DNA of 64,000 bases from positions 186,001-250,000 of the forward strand of contig CAWDKV010000003.1 in assembly GCA_963803015.1 (NCBI GenBank). The letters run 5' to 3'. Origin of the DNA: Berkiella sp963803015 (lineage in GTDB: Bacteria > Pseudomonadota > Gammaproteobacteria > Berkiellales > Berkiellaceae). Each line of letters starts with the position of its first letter. Position 1 is the stretch's first letter. Position numbers and translations under genes: made by a program. Under the pieces are notes generated by a model, which saw only the letters and a program-made list of their open reading frames with translations, was not told the DNA's origin and made no database searches. Below are positions 16,650 through 26,364 of the stretch, one piece after another.

Positions 16650-17372
16650 TTAACACATATCTCCAAAAAATCCTTGTAGCAAACTTAAAGAAACCACACC
16701 TGCTGTTTCAGCCCTTAATATTCTAGGCCCTAAGAAAGATTGCACAAAATTAGCTTGCTGAAGGCTTTTAATCTCATCACCGCTCCAGCCACTCTCCGGG
16801 CCAATAGCTAAACGAAAAGCAGAGGTGATGGGTAACTGTTTAATTGATTGGCCGCCCATTTCAAATAATATCGACGTGCCAGCAAAGGGCTGTTTTATAA
16901 ACTCTGACACAAGGATAGGGGGATTCATTTGAGGTAACGTTGTTCTGCCACATTGCTCTGAGGCGCTAATCACGATTTTTTGCCAATGCTGTAAACGTTT
17001 GTCTAAACGCTCAGAGACTATTTTAACCGCACAATTTTTACTAATCAGAGGAGTGATATGAGTAACACCAAGTTCAGTTGCTTTTTCAATGACCCAATCC
17101 ATGCGATCTGCTCGCAATAAACTCTGACCTAAATGTAATTCTAATGAAGGCACCAGTTGGCCTTCACGATAAGCCTCGATTTCAATGTTGGCTTTTTTCT
17201 GGTTTAAGTGGAAGATTGCTGTATATTCGCCACCTTGACCATTAAAGACAACCAAAGGCGAAAGCGTTTTTAAGCGCAAAACCGTGCTGAGATAGTGCGA
17301 GTCTTCCTTGTCGAGCGCAAGGGTTTGCCCAGCGGTGAAAGGCTGTGGAATATAAACACGTGGAATAAACAT
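16650..17372 (-). CDS. rsmE: 16S rRNA (uracil-1498-N3)-methyltransferase
   Basis: 240 residues of the SPOUT class. It shows HYLSTVLRLK at the N-terminal PUA-like domain, VIEKATELGVTHITPLIS, ASEQCGR and the knot motif LAIGPESGWSGDE followed by LGPRILRAETAGVV, which forms the SAM-binding trefoil. The enzyme methylates U1498 in helix 44 of the small subunit. In E. coli rsmE neighbours gshB-yqgE-yqgF; here yqgE-ruvX follow without gshB. The ATG at 17372 gives a full-length family protein. Confidence 0.93.
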   Translation of the reverse strand: MFIPRVYIPQPFTAGQTLALDKEDSHYLSTVLRLKTLSPLVVFNGQGGEYTAIFHLNQKKANIEIEAYREGQLVPSLELHLGQSLLRADRMDWVIEKATELGVTHITPLISKNCAVKIVSERLDKRLQHWQKIVISASEQCGRTTLPQMNPPILVSEFIKQPFAGTSILFEMGGQSIKQLPITSAFRLAIGPESGWSGDEIKSLQQANFVQSFLGPRILRAETAGVVSLSLLQGFFGDMC

Positions 17373-17441
17373 AGTGATTTCTAATGTGCCCCCTTTTCTT
17401 GGGACATATTACACGATGCGGATTTGTCCGCCAAGCTCCTA

Positions 17442-17495
17442 AGTTCAATCAATAAGTGGGCAGCTGCGCTGCGCGTCGGTAGCATTGATTGAGCT
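17442..17495. repeat. Imperfect palindrome between ahcY and rsmE
   Basis: AGTTCAATCAAT at 17442-17453 pairs with ATTGATTGAGCT at 17484-17495 with one mismatch, around a GC-rich loop. It lies in the 142-bp gap after ahcY on the minus strand. It may end ahcY transcription, but there is no convincing U-tract, so it is described only as a hairpin. Confidence 0.4.
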
Positions 17496-17514
17496 AAAAA
17501 TTCCTCGGTGTACT

Positions 17515-18810
17515 CTAATATCGATATAACGCGGGCTTATAAGGCCCTTCTATTTCTATACCTAAATAAGCGGCTTGTTTCGGTGTTAATTTCGTCAGCG
17601 TCACACCCAATTTATCAAGATGCAAACGGGCGACTTCTTCATCTTGTTCTTTTGAAAGGGTATGCACGCCAACAGGCATCGCACTTTGCCAAAGGTTGAT
17701 TTGCGCTAAGACTTGATTGGTAAAAGAAGTAGACATCACAAAGCTCGGATGACCTTTTGCACAGCCTAAATTCACTAAGCGCCCTTCTGCTAGCAGAATT
17801 AATCTTTTATTATTAGGCATCATGACTTCATCGACTTGGGGTTTGACATTTTTCCAGGGGAAAGCACGTAATGCATGGATATCAATTTCTGAATCGAAAT
17901 GACCGATATTGGCAATAATGGCTCTGTCTTTCATTTGCAACATGTGCTCTAAAGTAATGACATCGATATTGCCGGTAGCAGTGACAAAAATATCGCCAAG
18001 TGCAGCGGCTTGCTCTAAGCTCACAACCCGATAGCCTTCCATCGCCGCTTGCAGGGCGCAAATGGGATCAATTTCTGTTACCCACACCGTTGCACCAAAG
18101 CCACGCAAAGCTTGCGCGCAACCTTTGCCGACATCGCCATATCCTAAGACAATAGCAATTTTCCCGGCAATCATCACATCTGTTGCGCGTTTGATGCCAT
18201 CGATCAAAGATTCACGGCAGCCATATAAATTATCAAATTTAGATTTGGTAACCGAATCATTGATGTTAATGGCGGGAATTTTTAACGTTCTTTTGACAGC
18301 CATGCTTTGTAGTCTTCTGACACCAGTGGTCGTTTCTTCAGAAAGGCCCTTAATCTCAGATAGCAATTGTGGATATTTTTCATGTACGGCTAGAGTTAAA
18401 TCGCCACCATCATCGAGCAATAAATTAGGGTGCCAACCTTTTTTTCCAATTAAAGTTTGCTCAATGCACCACCAATATTCTTCTTCTGTTTCGCCTTTTT
18501 TGGCAAAAACCGGGATCCCTTTTGCCGCAAGCGCTGCTGCGGCTTCATCTTGGGTTGAGAAAATATTGCATGAGGCCCAGCGCACCTCTGCACCTAAAGC
18601 AATAAGGGTTTCAATGAGAACAGCTGTTTCGATGGTCACATGAATGCAGCCAACGATTCGGGCGCCTTTTAAGGGTTTTTGATCCTGATATTTTTTTCTG
18701 AGTGCCATTAATCCAGGCATTTCACTTGTCGCAAGGTCAATTTTATTTTGCCCAAGGGTAGCGAGATCAGGGGAGGCTATCCAATAATCGTTATCTGCTT
18801 TCGTGGGCAT
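17515..18810 (-). CDS. ahcY: Adenosylhomocysteinase
   Basis: 431 residues from the ATG at 18810 (MPTKADNDYWIASPDLA), preceded by AGGAAG. A longer in-frame extension to 18939 lies inside metK and lacks family similarity. The enzyme hydrolyses S-adenosylhomocysteine to adenosine and homocysteine. Visible family features are INDSVTKSKFDNLYGCRESL, the NAD-binding GYGDVGKGCAQALRGFGA and the C-terminal KPALYRY ending. The start overlaps the metK stop by 20 bp, joining synthesis and recycling of the methyl donor in one operon. Confidence 0.95.
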   Translation of the reverse strand: MPTKADNDYWIASPDLATLGQNKIDLATSEMPGLMALRKKYQDQKPLKGARIVGCIHVTIETAVLIETLIALGAEVRWASCNIFSTQDEAAAALAAKGIPVFAKKGETEEEYWWCIEQTLIGKKGWHPNLLLDDGGDLTLAVHEKYPQLLSEIKGLSEETTTGVRRLQSMAVKRTLKIPAININDSVTKSKFDNLYGCRESLIDGIKRATDVMIAGKIAIVLGYGDVGKGCAQALRGFGATVWVTEIDPICALQAAMEGYRVVSLEQAAALGDIFVTATGNIDVITLEHMLQMKDRAIIANIGHFDSEIDIHALRAFPWKNVKPQVDEVMMPNNKRLILLAEGRLVNLGCAKGHPSFVMSTSFTNQVLAQINLWQSAMPVGVHTLSKEQDEEVARLHLDKLGVTLTKLTPKQAAYLGIEIEGPYKPALYRY

Positions 18811-19966
18811 AAGGTAAAGCTTCCTGTAATTGATTGATTTTATCGGTTTTTTCCCAAGAAAACGTCGGTTCTTCACGGCCAAAATGGCCAAAGCTCGCTG
18901 TTTTTCTATAAATCGGTCGATTGAGATGGAGTTGTTCAATAATCGCTTTGGGCCGTAAATCGAAATGCTGTTTTATCAGCTTCACTATTTGTTCATCAGG
19001 GATTTTGTTGGTATTAAAAGTTTCAATAGCAATAGAGGTCGGCTCTGCCACACCAATGGCATAACTGATTTGGATTTCCATTTTATCAGCCAAGCCTGCT
19101 GCCACAATATTTTTCGCGACATAACGCGCAATATAAGCGCCACTTCTATCCACCTTTGTGGCATCTTTACCTGACATTGCGCCGCCACCATGTCTTGCCA
19201 TGCCGCCATAAGAGTCGACAATAATTTTTCTGCCGGTAAGACCACAATCTCCATGCGGGCCGCCAATGACAAAGCGGCCAGTTGGATTAATATGATATTG
19301 CGTGTCCTTTTTTAACCAATGGCTAGGAATGGTTGGTTTAATGATTTCTTCCATCACCGCTTCTACTAACTGCGATTGTGAAATATCGGGATCATGTTGT
19401 GTGGAGAGTACAATGCTTGAAACTGAAATGGGTTTTCCTTTTTCATAAATAACCGTGACTTGGCTTTTGCCATCAGGACGCAACCAGGGAAGAATGCCTT
19501 GTTTTCTCAATTGTGCTTGGCGCATCATCAGTTTGTGGGCATACATGATGGGAGCGGGCATCAATGTTGGGGTTTCATTTGTCGCATAGCCGAACATCAT
19601 GCCTTGATCGCCGGCGCCTTGTTCGTGATCTGCCGTTTCATCTACACCAAGCGCAATATCCGGCGATTGGCCGCCAATCATGTTTAAAACGGCGCAAGAG
19701 GCGTAGTCAAACCCCAGATCGGTATGGGTATAACCGATATCTTTAATCACTTGGCGCACCACTTTTTCAACATCCACCCATTCATTGGTTCGGATTTCAC
19801 CGCCGACTAAAACCATTCCTGATTTCACAAAAGTTTCACAAGCGACACGGGCTGTGGAATCAACGGTCAGGATCTCATCTAACACAGCATCTGAGATCTG
19901 ATCTGCAATTTTATCAGGGTGGCCTTCCGAGACCGATTCTGAGGTAAAAAGCGGATAATGCGACAT
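18791..19966 (-). CDS. metK: S-adenosylmethionine synthetase
   Basis: 391 residues. It makes SAM from methionine and ATP. Hallmarks are TSESVSEGHPDKIADQISDA at the N terminus, GAGDQGMMFGYATNE, and the P-loop-like FVIGGPHGDCGLTGRKIIVD with GGAMSGKDATKVDRS. The length is normal. It is the first gene of metK-ahcY. The 74-bp gap to the divergent thioredoxin-fold gene contains candidate promoters for both directions. Confidence 0.96.
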   Translation of the reverse strand: MSHYPLFTSESVSEGHPDKIADQISDAVLDEILTVDSTARVACETFVKSGMVLVGGEIRTNEWVDVEKVVRQVIKDIGYTHTDLGFDYASCAVLNMIGGQSPDIALGVDETADHEQGAGDQGMMFGYATNETPTLMPAPIMYAHKLMMRQAQLRKQGILPWLRPDGKSQVTVIYEKGKPISVSSIVLSTQHDPDISQSQLVEAVMEEIIKPTIPSHWLKKDTQYHINPTGRFVIGGPHGDCGLTGRKIIVDSYGGMARHGGGAMSGKDATKVDRSGAYIARYVAKNIVAAGLADKMEIQISYAIGVAEPTSIAIETFNTNKIPDEQIVKLIKQHFDLRPKAIIEQLHLNRPIYRKTASFGHFGREEPTFSWEKTDKINQLQEALPYAHESR

Positions 19967-19976
19967 ACGAACTTCC

Positions 19977-20004
19977 TTGTTTTTGTTTGTAAGTGCAGTA
20001 TAGT
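19977..20004 (+). promoter_or_regulatory. Candidate sigma-70 promoter for the thioredoxin-fold gene
   Basis: TTGTTT (19977-19982) and TATAGT (19999-20004) are separated by 16 bp, followed by GGAGG shortly before the ATG at 20041. A match by eye; the -35 is weak. Confidence 0.4.
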
Positions 20005-20040
20005 ACAGACGAAAGTGAGAGTTGAGAATGGAGGCGTGGC

Positions 20041-20595
20041 ATGGTACTACTCAAAACCCCGATTTGTGAATTTGGTAAAAAAGCCCCGGATTTTCGCTTG
20101 TTAGGGGTGGATAATCAATTTTATAGTTTGGCAGATTGCAAAAAGAAAAACGGGATTTTGGTAATGTTTATTTGTAACCATTGCCCTTACGTCAAAGCGA
20201 TTTTACCCAGACTGCTCGAGGATGTCGCAGTTTTAGCGCAGCATGAGATTGGGTGTGTGGCGATTAGCGCTAATGATCCCACGGATTTTCCAGAAGATAG
20301 CTTTGAGAATATGCAGCGTGTTGCCAAGGAAAAACATTTCTCCTTTCCCTATTTATTCGATGAAACCCAAGAAACAGCCAAAAAATATGGTGCCGTGTGC
20401 ACCCCTGATTTTTTCGGATATAACACTAACTTAGAATTGCAATATCGTGGCCGTTTAGACGAAGGCGGGATCCATCCTGTGCCAGCCAATGCCAAACGCG
20501 AGTTGGTCGAAGCGATGCTCCTGCTAGCCAAAACCGGCAAAGGACCGCAAAACCAGATTGCAAGCCAGGGCTGCTCAATTAAGTGGCGCGACTGA
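20041..20595 (+). CDS. Thioredoxin-fold (AhpC/TSA, PRX-like) protein
   Basis: 184 residues, cytoplasmic, no signal peptide. The N-terminal part matches the redoxin fold (GKKAPDFRLLGVDNQFYSL), and the motif FICNHCPYVKA replaces the canonical CxxC with CNHC at the same place. A second Cys lies in GAVCTPDFFGY and two near the C terminus. This corresponds to the widespread thioredoxin family often annotated as peroxiredoxin-like; the physiological substrate is unknown. It diverges from metK and precedes tkt by about 95 bp on the same strand, with a separate promoter between them. Confidence 0.85.
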   Translation: MVLLKTPICEFGKKAPDFRLLGVDNQFYSLADCKKKNGILVMFICNHCPYVKAILPRLLEDVAVLAQHEIGCVAISANDPTDFPEDSFENMQRVAKEKHFSFPYLFDETQETAKKYGAVCTPDFFGYNTNLELQYRGRLDEGGIHPVPANAKRELVEAMLLLAKTGKGPQNQIASQGCSIKWRD

Positions 20596-20648
20596 CGTTT
20601 TGATTTAAGCTGTGCCCCAAAATTTATTTCTGGCGACCGATAGTTAGG

Positions 20649-20657
20649 TGATATAAT
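20649..20657 (+). promoter_or_regulatory. tkt: Extended -10 promoter for the tkt operon
   Basis: TGATATAAT is a perfect -10 hexamer (20652-20657) with the extended TGN element. No good -35 is seen upstream, as expected for extended -10 promoters. It lies about 35 bp before the GTG start of tkt. Confidence 0.5.
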
Positions 20658-20691
20658 TTGTGCTTTATTTTTCAAATCTAGGAGCTTAACT

Positions 20692-22698
20692 GTGGTCCCT
20701 TCTCGTCGACAATTAGCCAATGCTATTCGAGCCCTCAGTATGGATGCCGTACAAAAAGCGAAATCCGGCCATCCGGGCGCCCCGATGGGAATGGCGGATA
20801 TCGCTGAAGTTCTTTGGAATGATTATTTAAAACACAGCCCACAACATCCTCATTGGTCAAATCGCGATAGATTTATACTCTCCAATGGCCACGGCTCGAT
20901 GTTACTGTATTCTCTTTTACATTTAACAGGCTATGATTTACCCCTAAAAGAGCTTGAAAATTTTCGGCAATTACACTCAAAAACACCAGGGCATCCTGAA
21001 TATGGTTTAACACCAGGTGTGGAAACAACGACCGGTCCCTTAGGACAAGGTCTAGGTAACGCGGTCGGCATGGCATTAGCAGAGCGTGTTTTAGCAGAGC
21101 ATTATAACCGTGAAGGATTCTCCATTATTGATCACTGGACCTACGCTTTTGCGGGAGATGGTTGCTTGATGGAAGGGATTTCACACGAAGTTTGTTCTTT
21201 GGCGGGCACATTGGGTCTGGGTAAGCTGATAGTATTTTGGGACGACAATGGGATCTCAATCGATGGACCTGTTAAAACATGGTTCAATGATGACACCCCT
21301 AAACGTTTTGAAAGTTATGGCTGGCAAGTTATCCCCGCTGTTGATGGTCACAACCCCGAGAGTATTAAAAAAGCCATCGATATGGCGCGTTTAAATACCA
21401 CGCAGCCGACTTTAATCTGCACGCGCACCACAATTGGTTATGGCGCACCGAATGTACAAGGCAAAGAAAAATGTCACGGCTCTCCGCTTGGCGAAAATGA
21501 AATTGCAGCGGCAAGAGAAAATTTGAATTGGCATTATCCCCCCTTTGTTATTCCAGAAGATATCAAACAAGCCTGGGATGCAAAGCAAAGAGGCAACATC
21601 CAACAAGAAAATTGGCAAACCTTATTTGCGCAGTATGAAGCTAAATATCCTAACCTCGCTCAGCAATTAAAACGCCGTTGGCAAAAGCAATTGCCAGAGA
21701 ATTGGCAAGCGCATATGCAAACTTTATTAGAGCAAACTCAAGCGCAAGGTAAAGCCATTGCGACGCGCAAAGCTTCCCAACAGGTGCTTGAGAAAATGGG
21801 AGAATTACTGCCTGAATTATTAGGCGGCTCTGCTGATCTAACCGAATCTAATTTAACCCACTGGGGTGGCTCCAAAGTGATTAGCCATGATTCTTTAGAT
21901 GGCAATTATTTGCATTATGGCGTCAGAGAATTTGGTATGTCAGCGATAATGAATGGGCTAGCACTTTATGGCGGCTTTATTCCTTATGGTGGCACTTTCT
22001 TAACCTTCTTAGACTACGCGCGCAACGCCGTGCGTTTAGCGGCTTTAATGCAAGTGCAAACAGTTTTTGTGTTTAGCCATGATTCTATTGGTTTGGGGGA
22101 AGACGGACCCACCCACCAGCCGATTGAACATGTGACAATGCTGCGCGCCACCCCTAATCTGATGAATTGGCGTCCTTGCGATGATGTTGAAACCGTTGCG
22201 GCTTGGCAAGCAGCGATTGAACGGAAAAATGGTCCGACAACTTTGCTACTGACGCGTCAGAGCGTGCCACATCAATCGCGATCAAAAGAAATGTTAGAAA
22301 ATATTCACCGTGGTGCTTATATTCTTTTGCCAAGTCAAAAACCGGTGCAAGTGATTTTAATTGCAACTGGCTCAGAAGTAGAACTTTGCATGCAAGCAGC
22401 GAAAAACGCTCAAGAAAGCGGTATTGGTGTGCAAGTGGTGTCGATGCCTTGCGCTGAAATTTTTGATAAGCAAGATAAGGCATATCAAGAAAGCGTGTTA
22501 CCAACAAATGTGACAGCACGTATTGCGGTGGAAGCAGGCGCTACCTTATGTTGGCACAAATATGTTGGTACCAAGGGACATGTTATCGGGATAGACCGAT
22601 TTGGTGAATCAGCACCTGCAGAAGTGGTTTATGAAGTTTTGGGTGTAACCGTTTCAAACATAGAAGCGATTATGCATCAAATGATACAAATAAATTAA
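20692..22698 (+). CDS. tkt: Transketolase
   Basis: 668 residues. It is a thiamine-diphosphate enzyme that moves two-carbon units between sugar phosphates. The start is GTG, preceded by AGGAG at good spacing. Family features are KSGHPGAPMGMADIAEVLW, GPLGQGLGNAVGMALAE, the TPP/Mg motif FAGDGCLMEGISHE near residue 155, and VFSHDSIGLGEDGPTHQPIE. It is the first gene of a tkt-gap-pgk-pyk-fba operon, which puts the pentose-phosphate link and lower glycolysis under one promoter, an arrangement also seen in Legionella/Coxiella relatives and in cbb operons. Confidence 0.96.
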   Translation: MVPSRRQLANAIRALSMDAVQKAKSGHPGAPMGMADIAEVLWNDYLKHSPQHPHWSNRDRFILSNGHGSMLLYSLLHLTGYDLPLKELENFRQLHSKTPGHPEYGLTPGVETTTGPLGQGLGNAVGMALAERVLAEHYNREGFSIIDHWTYAFAGDGCLMEGISHEVCSLAGTLGLGKLIVFWDDNGISIDGPVKTWFNDDTPKRFESYGWQVIPAVDGHNPESIKKAIDMARLNTTQPTLICTRTTIGYGAPNVQGKEKCHGSPLGENEIAAARENLNWHYPPFVIPEDIKQAWDAKQRGNIQQENWQTLFAQYEAKYPNLAQQLKRRWQKQLPENWQAHMQTLLEQTQAQGKAIATRKASQQVLEKMGELLPELLGGSADLTESNLTHWGGSKVISHDSLDGNYLHYGVREFGMSAIMNGLALYGGFIPYGGTFLTFLDYARNAVRLAALMQVQTVFVFSHDSIGLGEDGPTHQPIEHVTMLRATPNLMNWRPCDDVETVAAWQAAIERKNGPTTLLLTRQSVPHQSRSKEMLENIHRGAYILLPSQKPVQVILIATGSEVELCMQAAKNAQESGIGVQVVSMPCAEIFDKQDKAYQESVLPTNVTARIAVEAGATLCWHKYVGTKGHVIGIDRFGESAPAEVVYEVLGVTVSNIEAIMHQMIQIN

Positions 22699-22728
22699 AA
22701 AATAAAAGACATTTTGGGAGAAATTGAG

Positions 22729-23742
22729 ATGACTATTCGAATTGCAATTAATGGCTACGGTCGGATTGGACGTAATATTTTACGAGCTGTTTATGAATCG
22801 AATCAACAAAATAACTTCAAAATTGTTGCCATCAACGATTTAGGCGACACCAAAATCAATGCACATTTAACCCAATATGATACGACCCATGGCCGTTTCA
22901 ATAAGTCAGTAAAAGTGGGTCAAGATGGCAGTTTGATAATAGAAGGGGATGAAATCCAAGTATTATCTGAACGCGACCCTTCTAAGCTGCCTTGGCAAAA
23001 ATTAGGGATTGATGTGGTATTTGAATGTACCGGCTTTTTTGCAAGCAAAGACAAGGCAAGCTTACATTTGCAAGCGGGGGCGAAAAAAGTCCTTATTTCT
23101 GCGCCTGCAGGTAATGATGTGGCAACTATTGTGTATGGGGTCAATCATCACAGCTTAAAAGCCAGTGATAACATTGTTTCTAATGCGTCTTGCACCACTA
23201 ATTGCTTAGTCCCTGTGGTCAAACCCTTGCATGATGCGTTAAAAGTGATAAACGGTTTGATGACAACAGTGCATGCTTATACCAATGATCAAGTCTTAAC
23301 TGATGTTTACCATGAAGATTTACGACGTGCCCGATCTGCTACCCATTCTATGATCCCAACCAAAACGGGTGCGGCGAGCGCGGTAGGATTAGTGTTACCT
23401 GAGCTCAATGGCAAATTAGATGGCTTTGCGATTCGCGTGCCAGTTATTAATGTATCGGTTGTTGATTTAACCTTAACAGTTGAAGGCCAAACAACAGTAC
23501 AAGAAGTCAATGCGATTCTCAAACAGGCAGCAGAGAGTGGTCCTTTAAAAGGGATCTTGGCTTATAACGATGCGCCTTTAGTCTCGATTGATTTTAATCA
23601 TAATCCCGCTTCCTCAATTTTTGATGCAACCCAAACCAAAGTGATTGGCAATTTGGTGAAAGTGCTGGCTTGGTATGACAATGAGTGGGGCTTTTCTAAT
23701 CGCATGTTAGATACGGCCAGAGCCATGCTTGAGGCAAAATAA
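22729..23742 (+). CDS. gap: Type I glyceraldehyde-3-phosphate dehydrogenase
   Basis: 337 residues from the ATG at 22729, which has GGGAG 8 bp upstream. It converts glyceraldehyde 3-phosphate to 1,3-bisphosphoglycerate with NAD. The Rossmann motif INGYGRIGRN, the catalytic Cys155 (SNASCTTNC) and the phosphate-site SMIPTKTGAA are visible. The close relative epd (erythrose-4-phosphate dehydrogenase) also precedes pgk in E. coli and cannot be fully excluded, but the SCTTNC context and the operon with pyk favour a glycolytic role. It follows tkt by 30 bp. Confidence 0.9.
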   Translation: MTIRIAINGYGRIGRNILRAVYESNQQNNFKIVAINDLGDTKINAHLTQYDTTHGRFNKSVKVGQDGSLIIEGDEIQVLSERDPSKLPWQKLGIDVVFECTGFFASKDKASLHLQAGAKKVLISAPAGNDVATIVYGVNHHSLKASDNIVSNASCTTNCLVPVVKPLHDALKVINGLMTTVHAYTNDQVLTDVYHEDLRRARSATHSMIPTKTGAASAVGLVLPELNGKLDGFAIRVPVINVSVVDLTLTVEGQTTVQEVNAILKQAAESGPLKGILAYNDAPLVSIDFNHNPASSIFDATQTKVIGNLVKVLAWYDNEWGFSNRMLDTARAMLEAK

Positions 23743-23743
23743 T

Positions 23744-24922
23744 ATGCTGATGATGGAAAACGTAGCGCTCGCCAATCAGCGGGTATTGATTCGAGAAGAT
23801 TTTAATGTGCCACTTCAGGATGGCAAGGTCGCGCACGCAGCGAGAATTGACGCTGCGCTGCCGACGATAAAACAAGCCATTGCAGCGCAAGCGAAAGTGA
23901 TTTTAATGTCGCATTTAGGTCGGCCGGTGGCAGGGCAATTTGACCAAGCCTTTTCGCTTGCCCCCATTGCTGCTTATTTAAGTAAAGCTTTAAATCAAGA
24001 AGTCGCCTTAGTTGATGTGGCACACCTTCCCCCCTTGCAAAAGGGTCAAGTGGTATTATTGGAGAATGTTCGGTTTTTAGAGGGAGAAGAAGAAAACGCT
24101 CCTGCTTTAAGCCAACAATTAGCCGCACTGTGTGATGTTTTTGTGATGGATGCTTTTGCGGTTAGTCATCGTAAACAAGCCTCTACTTATGGTGTAGCAG
24201 AATATGCGCCGATTGCATGTGCTGGTCCTTTGTTGCAAAAAGAACTTAGTGTTATTGATAAAGTACTGAAAAACCCCAAAAAACCGGTATTGGCGATTGT
24301 TGGAGGCGCGAAGGTCTCAGGAAAGTTAGATTTGCTAACCTCTCTTTTAGAAAAAGTAGATGTCTTAGTTGTAGGCGGTGGCATCGCCAATACTTTTCTA
24401 GCGGCAACCGGCAAGCCTGTTGGCGCTTCTCTCTATGAAGAAACCCTTGTTCCTACTGCTCAAAAATTATTAGAGCAAGCGAAAAAGCAAGGTAAAAAAA
24501 TATGGTTGCCAACAGATGTGGTGGTCGCACACGATTTAGCTGAGACAGCTATTGGACAAAACAAGACGATTGATGAAGTACAACCAGGCGATAAGATTTT
24601 TGATATAGGCGTGGCTTCACAAAAAGATTTGGCGAAAGAGATTACAAAAGCGAACACCATTTTGTGGAATGGACCGGTAGGTGTTTTTGAAATGACACCT
24701 TTTAGCGCAGGCACCAGAGCTTTAGCGCAAGCCATTGCGCAATCAGAAGCTTATTCTGTTGCAGGAGGCGGTGATACGCTTGCTGCTATCTCAGCCTTTG
24801 ATGTTGAAGCGGAGCTCAGTTATCTTTCAACAGGGGGCGGTGCTTTCTTAGAAATGTGTGAAGGAAAAGTTTTACCTGCGGTAAGCATTCTCATGACAAA
24901 AGAAAATAAAAGGGCAAAATAG
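23744..24922 (+). CDS. pgk: Phosphoglycerate kinase
   Basis: 392 residues from the ATG one base after the gap stop; codons 3 and 4 are also ATG, so the exact start is open by two residues. Features are VLIREDFNVPL, SHLGRPVAGQF, the nucleotide hinge KVSGKLDLLTSLL and the C-terminal SVAGGGDTLAAI and LSTGGGAFLEM. It makes ATP and 3-phosphoglycerate. Tight spacing on both sides shows an operon, and pyk begins one base after its stop. Confidence 0.96.
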   Translation: MLMMENVALANQRVLIREDFNVPLQDGKVAHAARIDAALPTIKQAIAAQAKVILMSHLGRPVAGQFDQAFSLAPIAAYLSKALNQEVALVDVAHLPPLQKGQVVLLENVRFLEGEEENAPALSQQLAALCDVFVMDAFAVSHRKQASTYGVAEYAPIACAGPLLQKELSVIDKVLKNPKKPVLAIVGGAKVSGKLDLLTSLLEKVDVLVVGGGIANTFLAATGKPVGASLYEETLVPTAQKLLEQAKKQGKKIWLPTDVVVAHDLAETAIGQNKTIDEVQPGDKIFDIGVASQKDLAKEITKANTILWNGPVGVFEMTPFSAGTRALAQAIAQSEAYSVAGGGDTLAAISAFDVEAELSYLSTGGGAFLEMCEGKVLPAVSILMTKENKRAK

Positions 24923-24923
24923 A

Positions 24924-26351
24924 GTGAAACCGCGTCGTACTAAAATTATTGCAACTCTTGGGCCCGCAACCGATAAAGCTGAAACCATGTTGGCTTTGTT
25001 TGAAGCAGGTGTCAATTTGGTGAGAATCAACATGTCGCACGGTAATCAAAGTGCGCAAAAAATGCGAATGGAATTAGCACTTTCTTGTGCAAAAAAACTC
25101 AATAAGATTATTGGGATATTAGTCGATTTACAAGGTCCCAAAATTCGCATTGCCCGTTTTAAAGATCCCTTAGGAGTCATGCTGCGAGATGGCGCTACTT
25201 TTCACTTAGACGCCGCCTGGCCAATAGAAGAGGGTAATGAAACAGTCGTAGGTTTGGATTATCCTAATTTGCCTCAGGAAGTGCATGCAGGCGATCACTT
25301 GCTTTTAGATGATGGTAGAATTGTTTTTGAAGTAGAAAAAGTAGTAGGCACCCGCATTTTTTGTCAAGTTATTGCTGGGGGAAGATTACTCAATAATAAA
25401 GGCTTAAATCGTAAGGGAGGTGGACTATCCGCGCCTTGCTTAACCGATAAAGATAAAAGCGATATCGCCTTTATTAGCACATTCCCAATTGATTATGTTG
25501 CGCTTTCTTTTCCCAAACAAGCGCGTGATATAAAAGAGGCGAGTGCCTTACTCAAAGCGCAAGGATGTGAAGCTAAAATCATTGCTAAAATAGAGCGCAC
25601 AGAAGCGATTGACAACATTGATGAGATTATTGAAGCCGCGGATGCCGTGATGGTGGCGCGAGGGGATTTGGGCGTGGAGATGGGCTATGCGGAGCTGCCT
25701 GCTATTCAAAAAATGATTATCAGTAAAGCAAGACAAGCAGATAAAGCAGTAATTACGGCAACGCAAATGATGGAATCTATGATTTCAAGCCCCATCCCGA
25801 CTCGTGCGGAAGTCTCAGATGTGGCCAATGCGATTTTAGATGGCACCGATGCGGTAATGCTTTCTGCAGAAACCGCGACCGGTGACTATCCGGTAAAAGT
25901 TATCGCGGTTTTGGATGAGATCTGTTTAGCAGGCGAGCGGCATCCTCACCGATTTATACAGAATCGCGAAGGGGCGCAATACGAACGTCATGATAAAGCG
26001 ATTGCGATGGCGGCGATGCATATTGCCAATCATGTTTCAATTAAGGCAATTGTTGCCTTAACAGAATCAGGTTCAACCCCTTTGTGGATGTCTCGTGTGC
26101 GATCGGGGATCCCTATCTATGGTTTGAGTCGTCATGCCAACACCAGAGGACGCATGACTTTATTTCGCGGTGTTTATCCCATTGCGTTTGATGTCACGGC
26201 TTATAAATCATGGGAGATCTCAAAAAACGCTTTGGCAACGATGGTTGAAAAAGGACTTTTAAAATCCGGTGATAAAGTTATCGTCACCAAAGGAGATGTG
26301 TTGGGAGAAGTTGGTTACACGAATGCACTAAAAATTTTAACTGTACAATAA
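24924..26351 (+). CDS. pyk: Pyruvate kinase
   Basis: 475 residues starting at GTG with an AGGG upstream. It transfers phosphate from PEP to ADP. Visible are RTKIIATLGPATDKAETM, VRINMSHGN, the catalytic lysine region KIIAKIERTEAIDNI, VMVARGDLGVEMGYAE and TRAEVSDVANAILDGTDAVM. The length fits the type I family and the allosteric C domain is present. It lies between pgk and fba in the operon. Confidence 0.95.
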   Translation: MKPRRTKIIATLGPATDKAETMLALFEAGVNLVRINMSHGNQSAQKMRMELALSCAKKLNKIIGILVDLQGPKIRIARFKDPLGVMLRDGATFHLDAAWPIEEGNETVVGLDYPNLPQEVHAGDHLLLDDGRIVFEVEKVVGTRIFCQVIAGGRLLNNKGLNRKGGGLSAPCLTDKDKSDIAFISTFPIDYVALSFPKQARDIKEASALLKAQGCEAKIIAKIERTEAIDNIDEIIEAADAVMVARGDLGVEMGYAELPAIQKMIISKARQADKAVITATQMMESMISSPIPTRAEVSDVANAILDGTDAVMLSAETATGDYPVKVIAVLDEICLAGERHPHRFIQNREGAQYERHDKAIAMAAMHIANHVSIKAIVALTESGSTPLWMSRVRSGIPIYGLSRHANTRGRMTLFRGVYPIAFDVTAYKSWEISKNALATMVEKGLLKSGDKVIVTKGDVLGEVGYTNALKILTVQ

Positions 26352-26364
26352 GGGGAAAAAACGA

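Noticed and set aside
18062..18643. 193-residue ORF opposite ahcY
   Set aside because: Antisense shadow of a highly conserved gene, without its own ribosome site or family.
18811..18939. 43-residue N-terminal extension of ahcY
   Set aside because: It lies in metK in another frame and the family begins at the ATG at 18810.
22729..23742. Erythrose-4-phosphate dehydrogenase (epd)
   Set aside because: Possible by position before pgk, but operon content and motifs fit glycolytic gap better.
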